The notes under the pieces were generated by a model that was not told where the DNA came from, made no database searches, and saw only the letters and a list, made by a program, of their open reading frames with translations. A stretch of DNA of 64,000 nt from Echinicola strongylocentroti. GTDB taxonomy: Bacteria > Bacteroidota > Bacteroidia > Cytophagales > Cyclobacteriaceae. The position numbers and the translations under genes were made by a program. The stretch lies in contig NZ_CP030041.1 of NCBI RefSeq assembly GCF_003260975.1, positions 4,219,501 to 4,283,500 on the forward strand, written 5' to 3'. Shown here piece after piece: positions 32,244 through 40,678 of this stretch. Each line of letters opens with the position of its first letter. Position 1 is the first letter of the stretch.

Positions 32244-34604
32244 ATGAGTTCGGTAGTAGTTAATAATACCCTTCACGTTAATTTTTTAGGTGTCAAGACT
32301 GTCCGTTGGGCGGTCTTGGCCTTTTTATGTGTGTTTTTTATCCTGCCTACTCAAGTCAAGGGACAGAAGGTGTATGCGGATAATTATATAGGTAAAAGCG
32401 GTAACGTTCCTAGTAGTATTATTGACGCTTTATTTCCCCCGTATAATAAACTGACTGCGATAAATGGAGGTGAAGCTGCCTTGGGAGGTGACGAGCAATA
32501 TGCGAGGTTACTATCTAGCGCAGGTCTTATTGTTGATATAGGTGCATATAAGGGGTATGTTGAGATCCAATATGATGAGATTGTCCCCGCCAATACACCA
32601 ACTTATATCAGAGTGAATGGCGATGCGGGATTACTTGAACAATTATTAGGAGGGACGCTAGGTGAGCTTTTGAGTGGGGTGGCCGGCAGCATCCTGGGAA
32701 AGCAAATAATCAAAGTAGAAGCAAAAAATTCAAATGGGAATGTGTTATTTGACCGAAGTACACTTGGAGGACTGGGGGCTGATGACCTTAAAATGGTCAA
32801 AGATAGAAATGGTAATTACCACTTAAAGTTTACCCCAAACGTGCCTTATCAAAGGCTAAAAATTACCAACCTGACTACTGCTTTAGCTGGTCTTGGGGTT
32901 GAATTTTATCTTGATGTGTATGAAGCTTTTTATTTTGGTAATGAATGCAATTATGCTCCCGAATTTATCTCTTACTATGGAAGTGGAATTAATTTAGACG
33001 CGTTAAATCTAGGCGGAGGGATCGTGGAGCATCCTGAAAATGCCATTGATGATGATCCCTCCACAGCGTCTTCAGTGAGTCCTGGCTTATTGAACGTTCT
33101 AGGAAGTTCCACGCAGCAATTTTACTTCACACAAGCCTCTGCCCCTACAGATGAGGTGATGGTGACATTGAGTGGAGACCCTTCTCTAGTGAATATAGAA
33201 TTGTTGAGTAATGTTTCCTTTAAAGCTTTTAATGGAGATTTGCAGGTATTTGAGCAAGATTTGGGAGCCTTGTCAGCAGAACTGTTGGGCTTGATCAAGC
33301 TGGACCTGCTGGGGCTTCTTGGGGAGGGAGAGGCGGCGACTTTCCCAGTTTCGCCGGGTGTTCCATTTGATCGGTTTGAGATCAGTGTAGGCTCTTTTTT
33401 GGATGTCGATGTGGGCGAAGCCCTGAATGTCCACGAGGTGGAACGCACTGTCGGCATGCCCGATTTTGGAGGGGTGACAGGTAATAATTATTCCATTTGT
33501 GAAGGACAGTCCCTGAGTGTATCACCGCAGAGCTATGGAGGAGCCTCTCTCCGCTGGTATGAAGCACAAGAAGGAGGTACTCCCATTGGTACCACCGAAA
33601 GCTTGGATATCGATGAAGTGACAGAAGATAAAACCTATTACGTATCCAGCGTAGACGAATGCAGCGGCTTGGAAGTAGCGTCCGCTAGGGTAGCAGTGGA
33701 AGTGGATGCATTGGCTGTGCCCGAAGAAGAGGATTATGAGGCACTTCCCAGTCAGGCGACCTATGGTGAAGGGGAAGTGGTGGTGTTGGAGCCCAATTTA
33801 GAATCGAGTGCTGGTATAGAGGATCCACAATTTAACTGGTCAATGGCACCAGATGGAGTGCCTGCCATTACAGATGAATGGGTAGTGGATAAGGGTGATC
33901 ACACTGTGACTTACCGCTTACGACCCGATGGAGCGTTGGAGATCGAAGGGCTTCAGCCGGAAGATGAAATCGATGAAGTCTACTTGGTCCTGCAAAATGG
34001 TGATACGGGCTGTAAGGCCATTGAAGCAGTGGAGCAGGTGTTTGTCATCCTGCCCATCAGTGGGATGCGATTTGAGGGATATGCGAAAGGGGACGGGAAT
34101 TATTTGAATTGGGAGTTTAGTGCCCGGACACCACTGATGCAGCTGATTGTCCAACGCGCTGGTCCAGAACTCCAATGGTACGAAATAGGAGATTTATCCC
34201 TGTCAGGTGATCATATTTATGGAGGTGTATTTGATTTTATGGATGAAACTCCTGTTGCTGGAGTGAATTTCTATAGGATCAAAACAGTACCGTTTGACGG
34301 TAAGGAAGGGTATTCAGCGGTAATCCGGTTGGATCGCGAGAGTAAAAGTCACCAGGTATTTAGTATTTTTCCAAATCCCGTAGTAGATACCCCTGTATTG
34401 AGAAACCATACTTCGAAAGAGTTTAATCATATTACCGTGCAGGTCATAGGCCAAAATGGAGAGGTGGTGGATGATTTTACGCTAGGCCAGTTGCTGTCGG
34501 GAGAAGCTAAGAAGCTCCACGGGGCCAAATCATTGAAGCCAGGGGTTTATGTTTACATGATCTATACCCAAGGACACACCCAGCGAATAAAAGTAATTTG
34601 GTAA
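32244..34604 (+). CDS. T9SS type A-sorted surface protein sharing N-terminal domains with the giant protein
   Basis: A long signal peptide (hydrophobic core WAVLAFLCVFFIL, cut after VKGQ) precedes two ~170-residue domains homologous to the first two of the 2671-residue protein. Shared blocks include ARLLSSAGLIVDIGAYKG, PANTPTYIRVNGDAGLLEQL, GGTLGELLSG, SGINLDALNLGGG and the PFDRFEISVGSFLD block. One Ig-like domain follows (ICEGQSLSVSPQSYGGASLRW), then a less clear beta region. The last ~80 residues (FSIFPNPVVDTPVLRN to RIKVIW) are a T9SS type A sorting domain. It therefore uses the other T9SS tail type while carrying the same putative binding domains, and lies 41 bp behind the PorE-like gene. 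A role as a companion surface subunit is inferred. Confidence 0.82.
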   Translation: MSSVVVNNTLHVNFLGVKTVRWAVLAFLCVFFILPTQVKGQKVYADNYIGKSGNVPSSIIDALFPPYNKLTAINGGEAALGGDEQYARLLSSAGLIVDIGAYKGYVEIQYDEIVPANTPTYIRVNGDAGLLEQLLGGTLGELLSGVAGSILGKQIIKVEAKNSNGNVLFDRSTLGGLGADDLKMVKDRNGNYHLKFTPNVPYQRLKITNLTTALAGLGVEFYLDVYEAFYFGNECNYAPEFISYYGSGINLDALNLGGGIVEHPENAIDDDPSTASSVSPGLLNVLGSSTQQFYFTQASAPTDEVMVTLSGDPSLVNIELLSNVSFKAFNGDLQVFEQDLGALSAELLGLIKLDLLGLLGEGEAATFPVSPGVPFDRFEISVGSFLDVDVGEALNVHEVERTVGMPDFGGVTGNNYSICEGQSLSVSPQSYGGASLRWYEAQEGGTPIGTTESLDIDEVTEDKTYYVSSVDECSGLEVASARVAVEVDALAVPEEEDYEALPSQATYGEGEVVVLEPNLESSAGIEDPQFNWSMAPDGVPAITDEWVVDKGDHTVTYRLRPDGALEIEGLQPEDEIDEVYLVLQNGDTGCKAIEAVEQVFVILPISGMRFEGYAKGDGNYLNWEFSARTPLMQLIVQRAGPELQWYEIGDLSLSGDHIYGGVFDFMDETPVAGVNFYRIKTVPFDGKEGYSAVIRLDRESKSHQVFSIFPNPVVDTPVLRNHTSKEFNHITVQVIGQNGEVVDDFTLGQLLSGEAKKLHGAKSLKPGVYVYMIYTQGHTQRIKVIW

Positions 34605-34626
34605 AGATTAACTTAAAAGGCTGTAT

Positions 34627-35367
34627 TTATCGGGTCACTTGATTTAGTCTGGACAGGATGTTTTGATAGTAATTTCTACCTACGGGAATCGATTGGTCTT
34701 TTATGATGATTTCTTTGGAATTAAGGGCGTCGATCTTATCCAGATTGACGATATGGGCCTTGTTGACTTTACAGAAAAGCATGGTTGGTAACTTGTTTAG
34801 GACGTCTTTGAGGACGTTTCTTAATGTGTATACGGTGTTGTTTTCTGTACTGATATGGGTATAGGATCCATCTGCCTTGATCCAGTTGATGTCATCGACG
34901 GCCACTTTTTTGAGATAGCCCTTGTCCCTGATAAAAATCGAGCCTTTGATTATTTTGTCATGAAAAATGAGTTCCGAAACTTTGTCGGAGTTTTTACTTT
35001 CAAAATTACTAATGGCCAAGGTAAGGGTGGTGATTAAAGTGTCCCTGGAAAAAGGCTTGACGATATACCCATCGGGAGAGATTTCTTTTACCCTATTGAG
35101 TGTTTCTTTGTCCGTGGAGCTTGTGAAAAAAATAACCGGAATACTGAACTTTTCACGAATGTCATGAGCTATGTCAATGCCGTTGCTGTTGCCTTTTAAA
35201 TGGATGTCCAGCAATACCGCAGCAGGAGACTTTTCGAATAAGGTGCCTTCAATCTTCTCGTCTGAATCCAAGATACCGCAGACCTCATATCCTTCAGTTT
35301 CCAATAGGTCTTTGGTATTATCAGCCAGCTCAATATTGTCCTCTACGATCAGAATCTGTGTTTTCAT
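34627..35367 (-). CDS. LytTR-family response regulator
   Basis: Residues 1-125 form a receiver domain: acidic Glu9/Asp10, phospho-acceptor Asp54 in LLDIHLKG, Thr/Ser in FFTSST and Lys in YIVKPF. Residues ~145-245 form a LytTR DNA-binding domain (KVAVDDINWIKADGSYTHI, then TLRNVLKDVLNKLP and CKVNKAHIVNLDKID). It is an intact transcription regulator of the AgrA/LytR type. Its end is 22 bp from the end of the convergent surface-protein gene, and a histidine kinase gene is divergent from it across 628 bp. Pairing with that kinase, and control of the surface module, are possible but only inferred. Confidence 0.92.
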   Translation of the reverse strand: MKTQILIVEDNIELADNTKDLLETEGYEVCGILDSDEKIEGTLFEKSPAAVLLDIHLKGNSNGIDIAHDIREKFSIPVIFFTSSTDKETLNRVKEISPDGYIVKPFSRDTLITTLTLAISNFESKNSDKVSELIFHDKIIKGSIFIRDKGYLKKVAVDDINWIKADGSYTHISTENNTVYTLRNVLKDVLNKLPTMLFCKVNKAHIVNLDKIDALNSKEIIIKDQSIPVGRNYYQNILSRLNQVTR

Positions 35368-35995
35368 AGGTTGTCAAACTTGTGATTTGTATGCAAAATA
35401 TGTCAATAATAAGCAGAATTTTGGTAAAAAAACATAGGTTTTTCGTAAATGTATGGAAATACTTAAAAAGCCTGAATCGGATAGATCTGAGTTGGTAATA
35501 TAAACCATATTTATGGGTTAAAAATACTGATAACCGTAAAAAATCAACAGAAATAGGTTAATAAATGACCTAATTATGTTACCTTACCTTTGAAAACAGT
35601 TCGATATAATCGGTAGGAGGGGAGGGGCGTAATGGTGATAGAATTTATCGTGTGATAGCAAGATTGTAGTGTTTTTTGTTGTAAAGTACCATGTCGATAG
35701 CAATCGTCATAAACTTGAAATTATATGTGGGGGAGTTTGTAGGGAGATCAAATGGCCATTGTTTTTGTATACAATGTCGAAGGACTTGAGAGGAATGTGA
35801 GGCCGTTTTTGCTATTGTCTGCTTACGTTTGCTATAAGGTGGATTAAGGCTAAGCATGTTTTTGATAGAGATGAAATAGGAGCTTTAGAAGGTTGCTGAG
35901 TGATTCGAGCAGGTTCTTCTAAAATTGGAAGATTATAATTTCATTAGCGAGGTATTGGGATAGTAAAAAAACCTTGTATTTTAAGAAGGAAGGGA
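35368..35995. promoter_or_regulatory. Divergent regulatory region between response regulator and histidine kinase genes
   Basis: This gene-free stretch of 628 bases separates the two signalling genes. TACCTTTG at 35585-35592 matches the TAnnTTTG element exactly, facing the kinase, although no TTG at the right distance is obvious. It is followed by a G-rich stretch near 35612-35628. A kinase transcript from there would have a leader of about 400 bases. Nothing else stands out. Confidence 0.3.
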
Positions 35996-37702
35996 ATGTT
36001 GAAAAATTCATGTTCAATAAACACAAATAACCAGAATTTACTTTTTCAAGGAATTTATCATGAAAAAGGAAAGTACCAACGTAATATGTGTTCGTACAAG
36101 GAAGGGGTGACCATACTGAATATTTCTAAAGAGATTTTAAGCATACAGCGGTTGTATTCAAGTGGAAGGATATCTGCTGAAAAAGCGTTCCGGGAATTCG
36201 AACGAATGCTTTCTGAGATAGCGGGATTTAATTCCATCCTTTTTGGAAAATGTCAAAAAGATCGTGTGGAGACTTTTGTTTGTTTTGATTCTATCAGCAA
36301 GCCAAGCTCCGATTTAGTGTACTGGAACATTACCCAAAATTTGGCAAGCAATATAGTGAGAGCGCATATTGATGCGCTCCACCGCGGGGAGGTTGTCGTC
36401 TCTAAAGAGACCATCCAGTTGGATGATGCTGATTTTGTGATCGATAACTTTGTGCTGTTTCCGGTTTTTTTAGATGAGGGCCAGGAAGGTTTCTTATTGC
36501 TTTTGAATACCGATACCGAGGCTCTTCTGAGGAATGAGGAAGTGGCGCGGCTAATCGCTGATGCATTGGGGGTGGTGTATCTTTCAGAACAGCAAAAGGG
36601 GATATCCAATAAAGAAATAGGCCAAACCAAGAAAGAAGAACTTTTGGACATGTTGGTGGAGCATTCTTCTGATGTGATAGCTCTTTTTAATGTGGACTGG
36701 AAACCAAATTACCTATCTCCATCAATCGAGCGGGTTTTTGGATTTGATAGAAAGCAGCTGATGACTCCTTCTTTTTTTGAGCAATTTAGAAGTGGTGCCA
36801 GAGAATTTAAAAAGGTCGTAGTTAACGGAGTTGAAAAATACCGCTTTAGCCATCATGATGTTGCTGGTGAAAAGATATGGCTGGAATCGGTTTTTGATAC
36901 TTTGTATAACAGTGAAGGTGATATCCATGGGTATTTTGCCATCATTAGGGATATTTCTGAAGAACTCGAGGGGAATAAGAAGATGAAAGAGACCTTAGAA
37001 AAAGAAAAGGCCTTGAATGAAATGAAATCGCAGTTCATTTCCATTACCTCCCATGAGTTCAAGACGCCCCTGTCCACAATCAAGTCGAGTGTTGAGATTT
37101 GTAATATAGAGCTGGAGCGGCAGCTTAGCAAGCATCCTTCTGAAGGAAAGTTCAGAAAGCATTTTAATAGGGTGAACAGTGAAGTGGATCGAATGAACTC
37201 GTTGCTGGTGAATCTCCTGAATCTCGAAAAAATCAACCAAGGAATCATTCAAGTTACTGTCAAAGACAAGAAGATCAATAGCTATCTTAGGGCTTTTTTG
37301 GAGGACTGGGTAGAGCATGATACAGTGGTGTTTGAGTCATCATTGCCGGATGGTTTTTCCTATCCCTTGGATGTGAGTCTTATGAATCAGGTGATGACCA
37401 ATCTGGTAGAAAATGCCCTTAAATATGGCAGCAGGGATAGGCACGTGATAGTGGGGGCTAGCCAAGATGAAGGCAGGTTGATTTTGACCGTCAAGGATTT
37501 TGGGGATGGTATCCCCGTACATGAGCAAGAGCATCTTTTTAAGCCATTCTTTAGAGCGTCAAACTCCAATAAATATGACAAAGGGTCTGGGTTAGGCCTA
37601 ATGATTACCAAGAAGTTCATTGAACTCCAAAACGGAACGGTCCGCTTTGAATCTGAGGAAGGCGAAGGTACTTGCTTCTACCTGACATTTCCGTTGGCAT
37701 GA
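35996..37702 (+). CDS. PAS-domain sensor histidine kinase (HisKA/HATPase_c)
   Basis: No membrane segment is seen, so this is probably a cytoplasmic sensor. A GAF-like region (~60-195) is followed by a PAS domain (~218-325, LVEHSSDVIALFNVDWKPNYLS, with a PAC-like end GYFAIIRDISEE), a coiled linker, and a HisKA dimerisation helix with His353 in SHEFKTPLSTI. The ATPase domain has an N box (NQVMTNLVENALKYG), G1 (VKDFGDGIP) and G2 (KGSGLGLMI), so all kinase elements are present. There is no receiver or DNA-binding domain. The neighbouring response regulator is the LytTR kind, usually served by a different kinase family, so the pair may not be cognate. An in-frame ATG at 36086 could be the true start. 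Confidence 0.9.
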   Translation: MLKNSCSINTNNQNLLFQGIYHEKGKYQRNMCSYKEGVTILNISKEILSIQRLYSSGRISAEKAFREFERMLSEIAGFNSILFGKCQKDRVETFVCFDSISKPSSDLVYWNITQNLASNIVRAHIDALHRGEVVVSKETIQLDDADFVIDNFVLFPVFLDEGQEGFLLLLNTDTEALLRNEEVARLIADALGVVYLSEQQKGISNKEIGQTKKEELLDMLVEHSSDVIALFNVDWKPNYLSPSIERVFGFDRKQLMTPSFFEQFRSGAREFKKVVVNGVEKYRFSHHDVAGEKIWLESVFDTLYNSEGDIHGYFAIIRDISEELEGNKKMKETLEKEKALNEMKSQFISITSHEFKTPLSTIKSSVEICNIELERQLSKHPSEGKFRKHFNRVNSEVDRMNSLLVNLLNLEKINQGIIQVTVKDKKINSYLRAFLEDWVEHDTVVFESSLPDGFSYPLDVSLMNQVMTNLVENALKYGSRDRHVIVGASQDEGRLILTVKDFGDGIPVHEQEHLFKPFFRASNSNKYDKGSGLGLMITKKFIELQNGTVRFESEEGEGTCFYLTFPLA

Positions 37703-37726
37703 TTCGAAGATAAAAAGGAGGAAATA

Positions 37727-37758
37727 CCCTTAACTAAACGGCATTGATTACGGGGCTA
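37727..37758 (+). repeat. Solo copy of the TAACTAAACGGCATT repeat motif
   Basis: The motif CCCTTAACTAAACGGCATTG lies 25 bases after the histidine kinase stop, preceded by GGAAAT as in the copy near 60677. No inverse partner was found nearby. The rest of the 244-base gap to the next gene is AT-rich and shows nothing further. Confidence 0.7.
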
Positions 37759-37946
37759 ACAATAACTTAGCTAGGTTCCCAACGTGTTCTACTGATCCGT
37801 ATTTACACCTTGGCTTCCGTAAGAATCAAATGCCAGTATCTGATGTGATTTTCTTCTTCAAAATTCAATTTTTTTTTAAACTGGCCTTGTTTGTCCTTTT
37901 TCTGAACTAATTTAATGGTTTGTGAAATTAACCTGATTCAAAAAAC

Positions 37947-38828
37947 ATGAAAAGATTACTATTGCCCATTTTAGCTATTTGTATCTGCAGTGCCTGCTCC
38001 AAGTCCACCCAACAAGCCCATGAGTCTGATGGAACGGGGGATGATATCGTGTCCATTGACCTTAAACAGGGCTGGAAGTCATTATTTAATGGCAAAGATA
38101 TGAACAACTGGAAGGTGAAGATTTCCAAGCATGAACTCTATGATAACTACGCCAATACCTTCCGGGTGGAAGATGGCATGATGAAGGTACGCTACGATGG
38201 TTACGAGGATTTTGACAAACAATATGGCCATATCTTTTATGATCAATCCTTTTCAGCCTATTTACTTCATCTTGAATATCGATTTGTGGGTGAACAAGCA
38301 CCAGGTGGCGAAGGCTGGGCATTGAGAAACAGCGGGGCAATGCTCCATGGTCAAGCCCCCGAGAGCATGTTGAAGGACCAGGATTTCCCCATTTCCATTG
38401 AAGGGCAGCTTCTTGGTGGTGATGGAGAACATGATCGCACGACCAGTAATCTGTGTACCCCAGGGACGAATGTGGTGATGGATGGAGAGCTGTTTACGCC
38501 ACACTGTGTGAGCTCCACATCTAAGACCTATCACGGGGAGCAATGGGTGTCGGCTGATTTTTTAGTATTGGCAGATTCCGTTGTCCAGCATATCGTAGAA
38601 GGGGATACGGTAATGACCTATTACTCTCCTCAGATTGGAGGCGGAAATGTCGACCCTGTTGATCCGGAAGTCAAGCAGGATGGTAAGCTGCTTTCTGAAG
38701 GTTATATTTCCTTGCAGAGCGAAAGTCATCCAGTTGATTTCAGAAAGGTCGAGTTGTTTGATTTGGCTCCTTATATGGATGATCAGGCCTCACTTAAGGC
38801 CGTTCTTGATGAGCTGAGAAAACGCTAA
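37947..38828 (+). CDS. DUF1080 / 3-keto-disaccharide hydrolase-like lipoprotein
   Basis: A lipoprotein signal (MKRLLLPILAICICSAC, Cys17) is followed by a concanavalin-like DUF1080 domain. Signatures are GWKSLFNGKDMNNWKVK, FRVEDGMMKVRYDGYEDF, SGAMLHGQAPESML, SIEGQLLGG and the final EGYISLQSESHPVDFRKVEL block. Members of this family (3-keto-disaccharide hydrolase) cleave glycosides whose sugar has first been oxidised at C3. No 3-oxidising dehydrogenase is visible in this window, so its partner must lie elsewhere or the substrate differs. It appears to be transcribed alone. Confidence 0.88.
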   Translation: MKRLLLPILAICICSACSKSTQQAHESDGTGDDIVSIDLKQGWKSLFNGKDMNNWKVKISKHELYDNYANTFRVEDGMMKVRYDGYEDFDKQYGHIFYDQSFSAYLLHLEYRFVGEQAPGGEGWALRNSGAMLHGQAPESMLKDQDFPISIEGQLLGGDGEHDRTTSNLCTPGTNVVMDGELFTPHCVSSTSKTYHGEQWVSADFLVLADSVVQHIVEGDTVMTYYSPQIGGGNVDPVDPEVKQDGKLLSEGYISLQSESHPVDFRKVELFDLAPYMDDQASLKAVLDELRKR

Positions 38829-38888
38829 AGGATCGTTTGGAAAGGAATCCCTCCTTGACCCATCGGGATGATCTTGGGATAGGATAAA

Positions 38889-39152
38889 TTATTTATTGGA
38901 TTCCTTTCGCTTTTCTTCTGCCTTTTTGTTTTTGGGTTTCTTATAGAAAAACCACCAAAATATGCCCAGGACAATTACCACAAGAGGAAGTACCAAATAA
39001 ATAATGATGTCCGAAGTGGTACTTAGGTCAATCGGTTTATCTGTTCTTGGGGTTCCTGTGGGGATTTGTGCATAGACATTTTGATAAGCAATGGCTATCA
39101 ATCCCATCACAAGGGCTAGTATCCGGTGCATTCGTTTAGTCATCTGCTCCAT
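38889..39152 (-). CDS. Small secreted/membrane protein with one C-terminal transmembrane helix
   Basis: No family recognised. The 87 residues read as a real small protein: an N-terminal signal-like segment (RILALVMGLIAIAYQNVYAQ), a short polar stretch rich in Thr and Pro, one transmembrane helix (IIIYLVLPLVVIVLGIFWWF) and a highly basic/acidic tail full of Lys and Glu. In-frame ATGs at 39152, 39143 and 39131 are all possible; the last two give a tighter signal peptide. Short proteins of this form are common in Cytophagales and are often left as hypothetical. No partner is suggested by its neighbours. Confidence 0.6.
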   Translation of the reverse strand: MEQMTKRMHRILALVMGLIAIAYQNVYAQIPTGTPRTDKPIDLSTTSDIIIYLVLPLVVIVLGIFWWFFYKKPKNKKAEEKRKESNK

Positions 39153-39314
39153 AGTTGTGTAGGTTTGCTTAAAGTTATGGAATAGATGGGGGAAATGTAA
39201 GCGATTGAAGATTAAAAATGACTATTCTATGGTAGTTGGTGACGGTAAGTTCGGGCGAATCCGCATTGTGTGGAGGTGAAAAATAGGGGCGATATCGGAA
39301 AGTGACCAGGTGTG

Positions 39315-39348
39315 AAAAAGCCGGTGAAAGTCTTCACCGGCTTTTTTA
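39315..39348 (-). terminator. Bidirectional-type terminator after the DUF2264 gene
   Basis: A perfect 14-bp stem (AAAAAGCCGGTGAA and its complement) with a four-base loop. On the minus strand it directly follows the DUF2264 stop codon and ends in a T run. Confidence 0.8.
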
Positions 39349-39350
39349 TA

Positions 39351-40607
39351 TTAGAATGAAATGGCATGATCCGCTTGGACACTAATGCCCGCCCAGGCTT
39401 TTTTTGCTGTCCAATCTTCCTCAGGGGCTGTCCAGAATTCATGATCAGCGGGCAAGCCCAATGGTAAGAAACCCAACGTACACAAATAAAGGCTTCCTGT
39501 CGAGATATATGAATCTCCCATTTCCGGTTGATGGCCACAAAATCCGATGGTCAGCCAGCCGTCTTTATCAAAGGTACCAGGTGCTTCAAATTGCCTTTTG
39601 ATAATGGCACTTAAAGCACTGCGGACTTGGGCGCCAGAAATAGCCTCTGGCAGGATGCCCAATAATGCGGTCTCTGCCAATGGCTGGAATGCCCCCACAC
39701 GATAAGTGATGGACCTTCCTACGGGTGGATAGGTGCCTTCTGGCGAGATCAACCGTTCCTGCTGCTCGGCAAAACGGGTCATCCTTTTGCCAACGGTCTC
39801 ATAGAGTTTTTCATAGCTTTTCTTTTTGGATGCAGCTACTTTCAGCACTTGGAGCATCATGGGCTGGATGACATAGCCGTTATAATAGTCCATGTGGAAG
39901 TTTTGGCCATCGCCGTACCAGCCGTCACCCACGTACCATTCGTCGTGTTTTTTGACGGCAAAATCTATCCGCATGAAATCCCCTCCTTCACCTACAAACA
40001 GTAAAAAGGCGTCCAGCATCGCCCCAAAGAGCAGCCAGTTGTTATAATACGGAGGGATAGCTTCTTTCTGATTTTTGATTTCTTGGACAAATCGTCGCTT
40101 CACTTCATCGTCCAGCGGCTCCCAAAGTGCTTCCGGTGCACGCATGATACCATGGACCAAAAATGCTCCGTCCACTAGAGGCTGGGAACCTTCGGTCCAG
40201 TTGAGGTAATCAGGAGAAGAAGGATCTACACTGTGTGCGATGCTCTTCAGTGCTTTTTCTTTGAGGTCTTTGCGCATATTTCCTTCTTCGTCAGAAGATT
40301 CCGGTAGTGCTAGCCAAGGAGCCACACCGGCCAGCGTTCTTCCTAAGGCCTCTAAGTGGGTGACGTTTTCACGACCTCTATAGGCTTTTGGAGGGGTTTC
40401 TACGGGCATGGTCGCGCGCAGTTTCCCTAGGCTCATCTGGGTGAGCATAGGAGAGGCAATTTTATATAGGGTCGCAGCCCAATAACTTCTGGAATTAGGG
40501 TTGGAGGTCTTGGCTTCCGCAAGAGAGGATTTAGCGGACAAGGTGCTCGGTAATACGCCAATGGCTCCTGCTGCAGGAATGTATTTTACGAAAGATCGTC
40601 TATTCAT
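39351..40607 (-). CDS. DUF2264 protein with twin-arginine signal
   Basis: MNRRSFVKYIPAAGAIGVL is a twin-arginine (Tat)-type signal, so the folded protein is probably sent to the periplasm. The remainder matches DUF2264, an (alpha/alpha) barrel-like family often found near polysaccharide lyases and GH88/GH105 hydrolases. Blocks seen are ALGRTLAGVAPWL, NNWLLFGAMLDAFL, YVGDGWYGDGQNFHMDYYNG and YPPVGRSITYR. The conserved Tyr, His and Asp in DGWYGDGQNFHMDYYNGY resemble an active-site cluster, but the reaction is not established for this member. The GH20 gene lies 71 bp upstream on the same strand and both end at one terminator, suggesting a shared transcript. Confidence 0.85.
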   Translation of the reverse strand: MNRRSFVKYIPAAGAIGVLPSTLSAKSSLAEAKTSNPNSRSYWAATLYKIASPMLTQMSLGKLRATMPVETPPKAYRGRENVTHLEALGRTLAGVAPWLALPESSDEEGNMRKDLKEKALKSIAHSVDPSSPDYLNWTEGSQPLVDGAFLVHGIMRAPEALWEPLDDEVKRRFVQEIKNQKEAIPPYYNNWLLFGAMLDAFLLFVGEGGDFMRIDFAVKKHDEWYVGDGWYGDGQNFHMDYYNGYVIQPMMLQVLKVAASKKKSYEKLYETVGKRMTRFAEQQERLISPEGTYPPVGRSITYRVGAFQPLAETALLGILPEAISGAQVRSALSAIIKRQFEAPGTFDKDGWLTIGFCGHQPEMGDSYISTGSLYLCTLGFLPLGLPADHEFWTAPEEDWTAKKAWAGISVQADHAISF

Positions 40608-40678
40608 AATGTATGTATTTTATAATTTAAAATTAGTCTATTTGCACTAATTTTCAAGTAACATCTTAGTATTGGCAG

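Noticed and set aside
34604..37702. PorX/PorY-type T9SS two-component system
   Set aside because: PorX has a receiver plus PglZ domain; the regulator here has LytTR, so it is not the core T9SS regulator.
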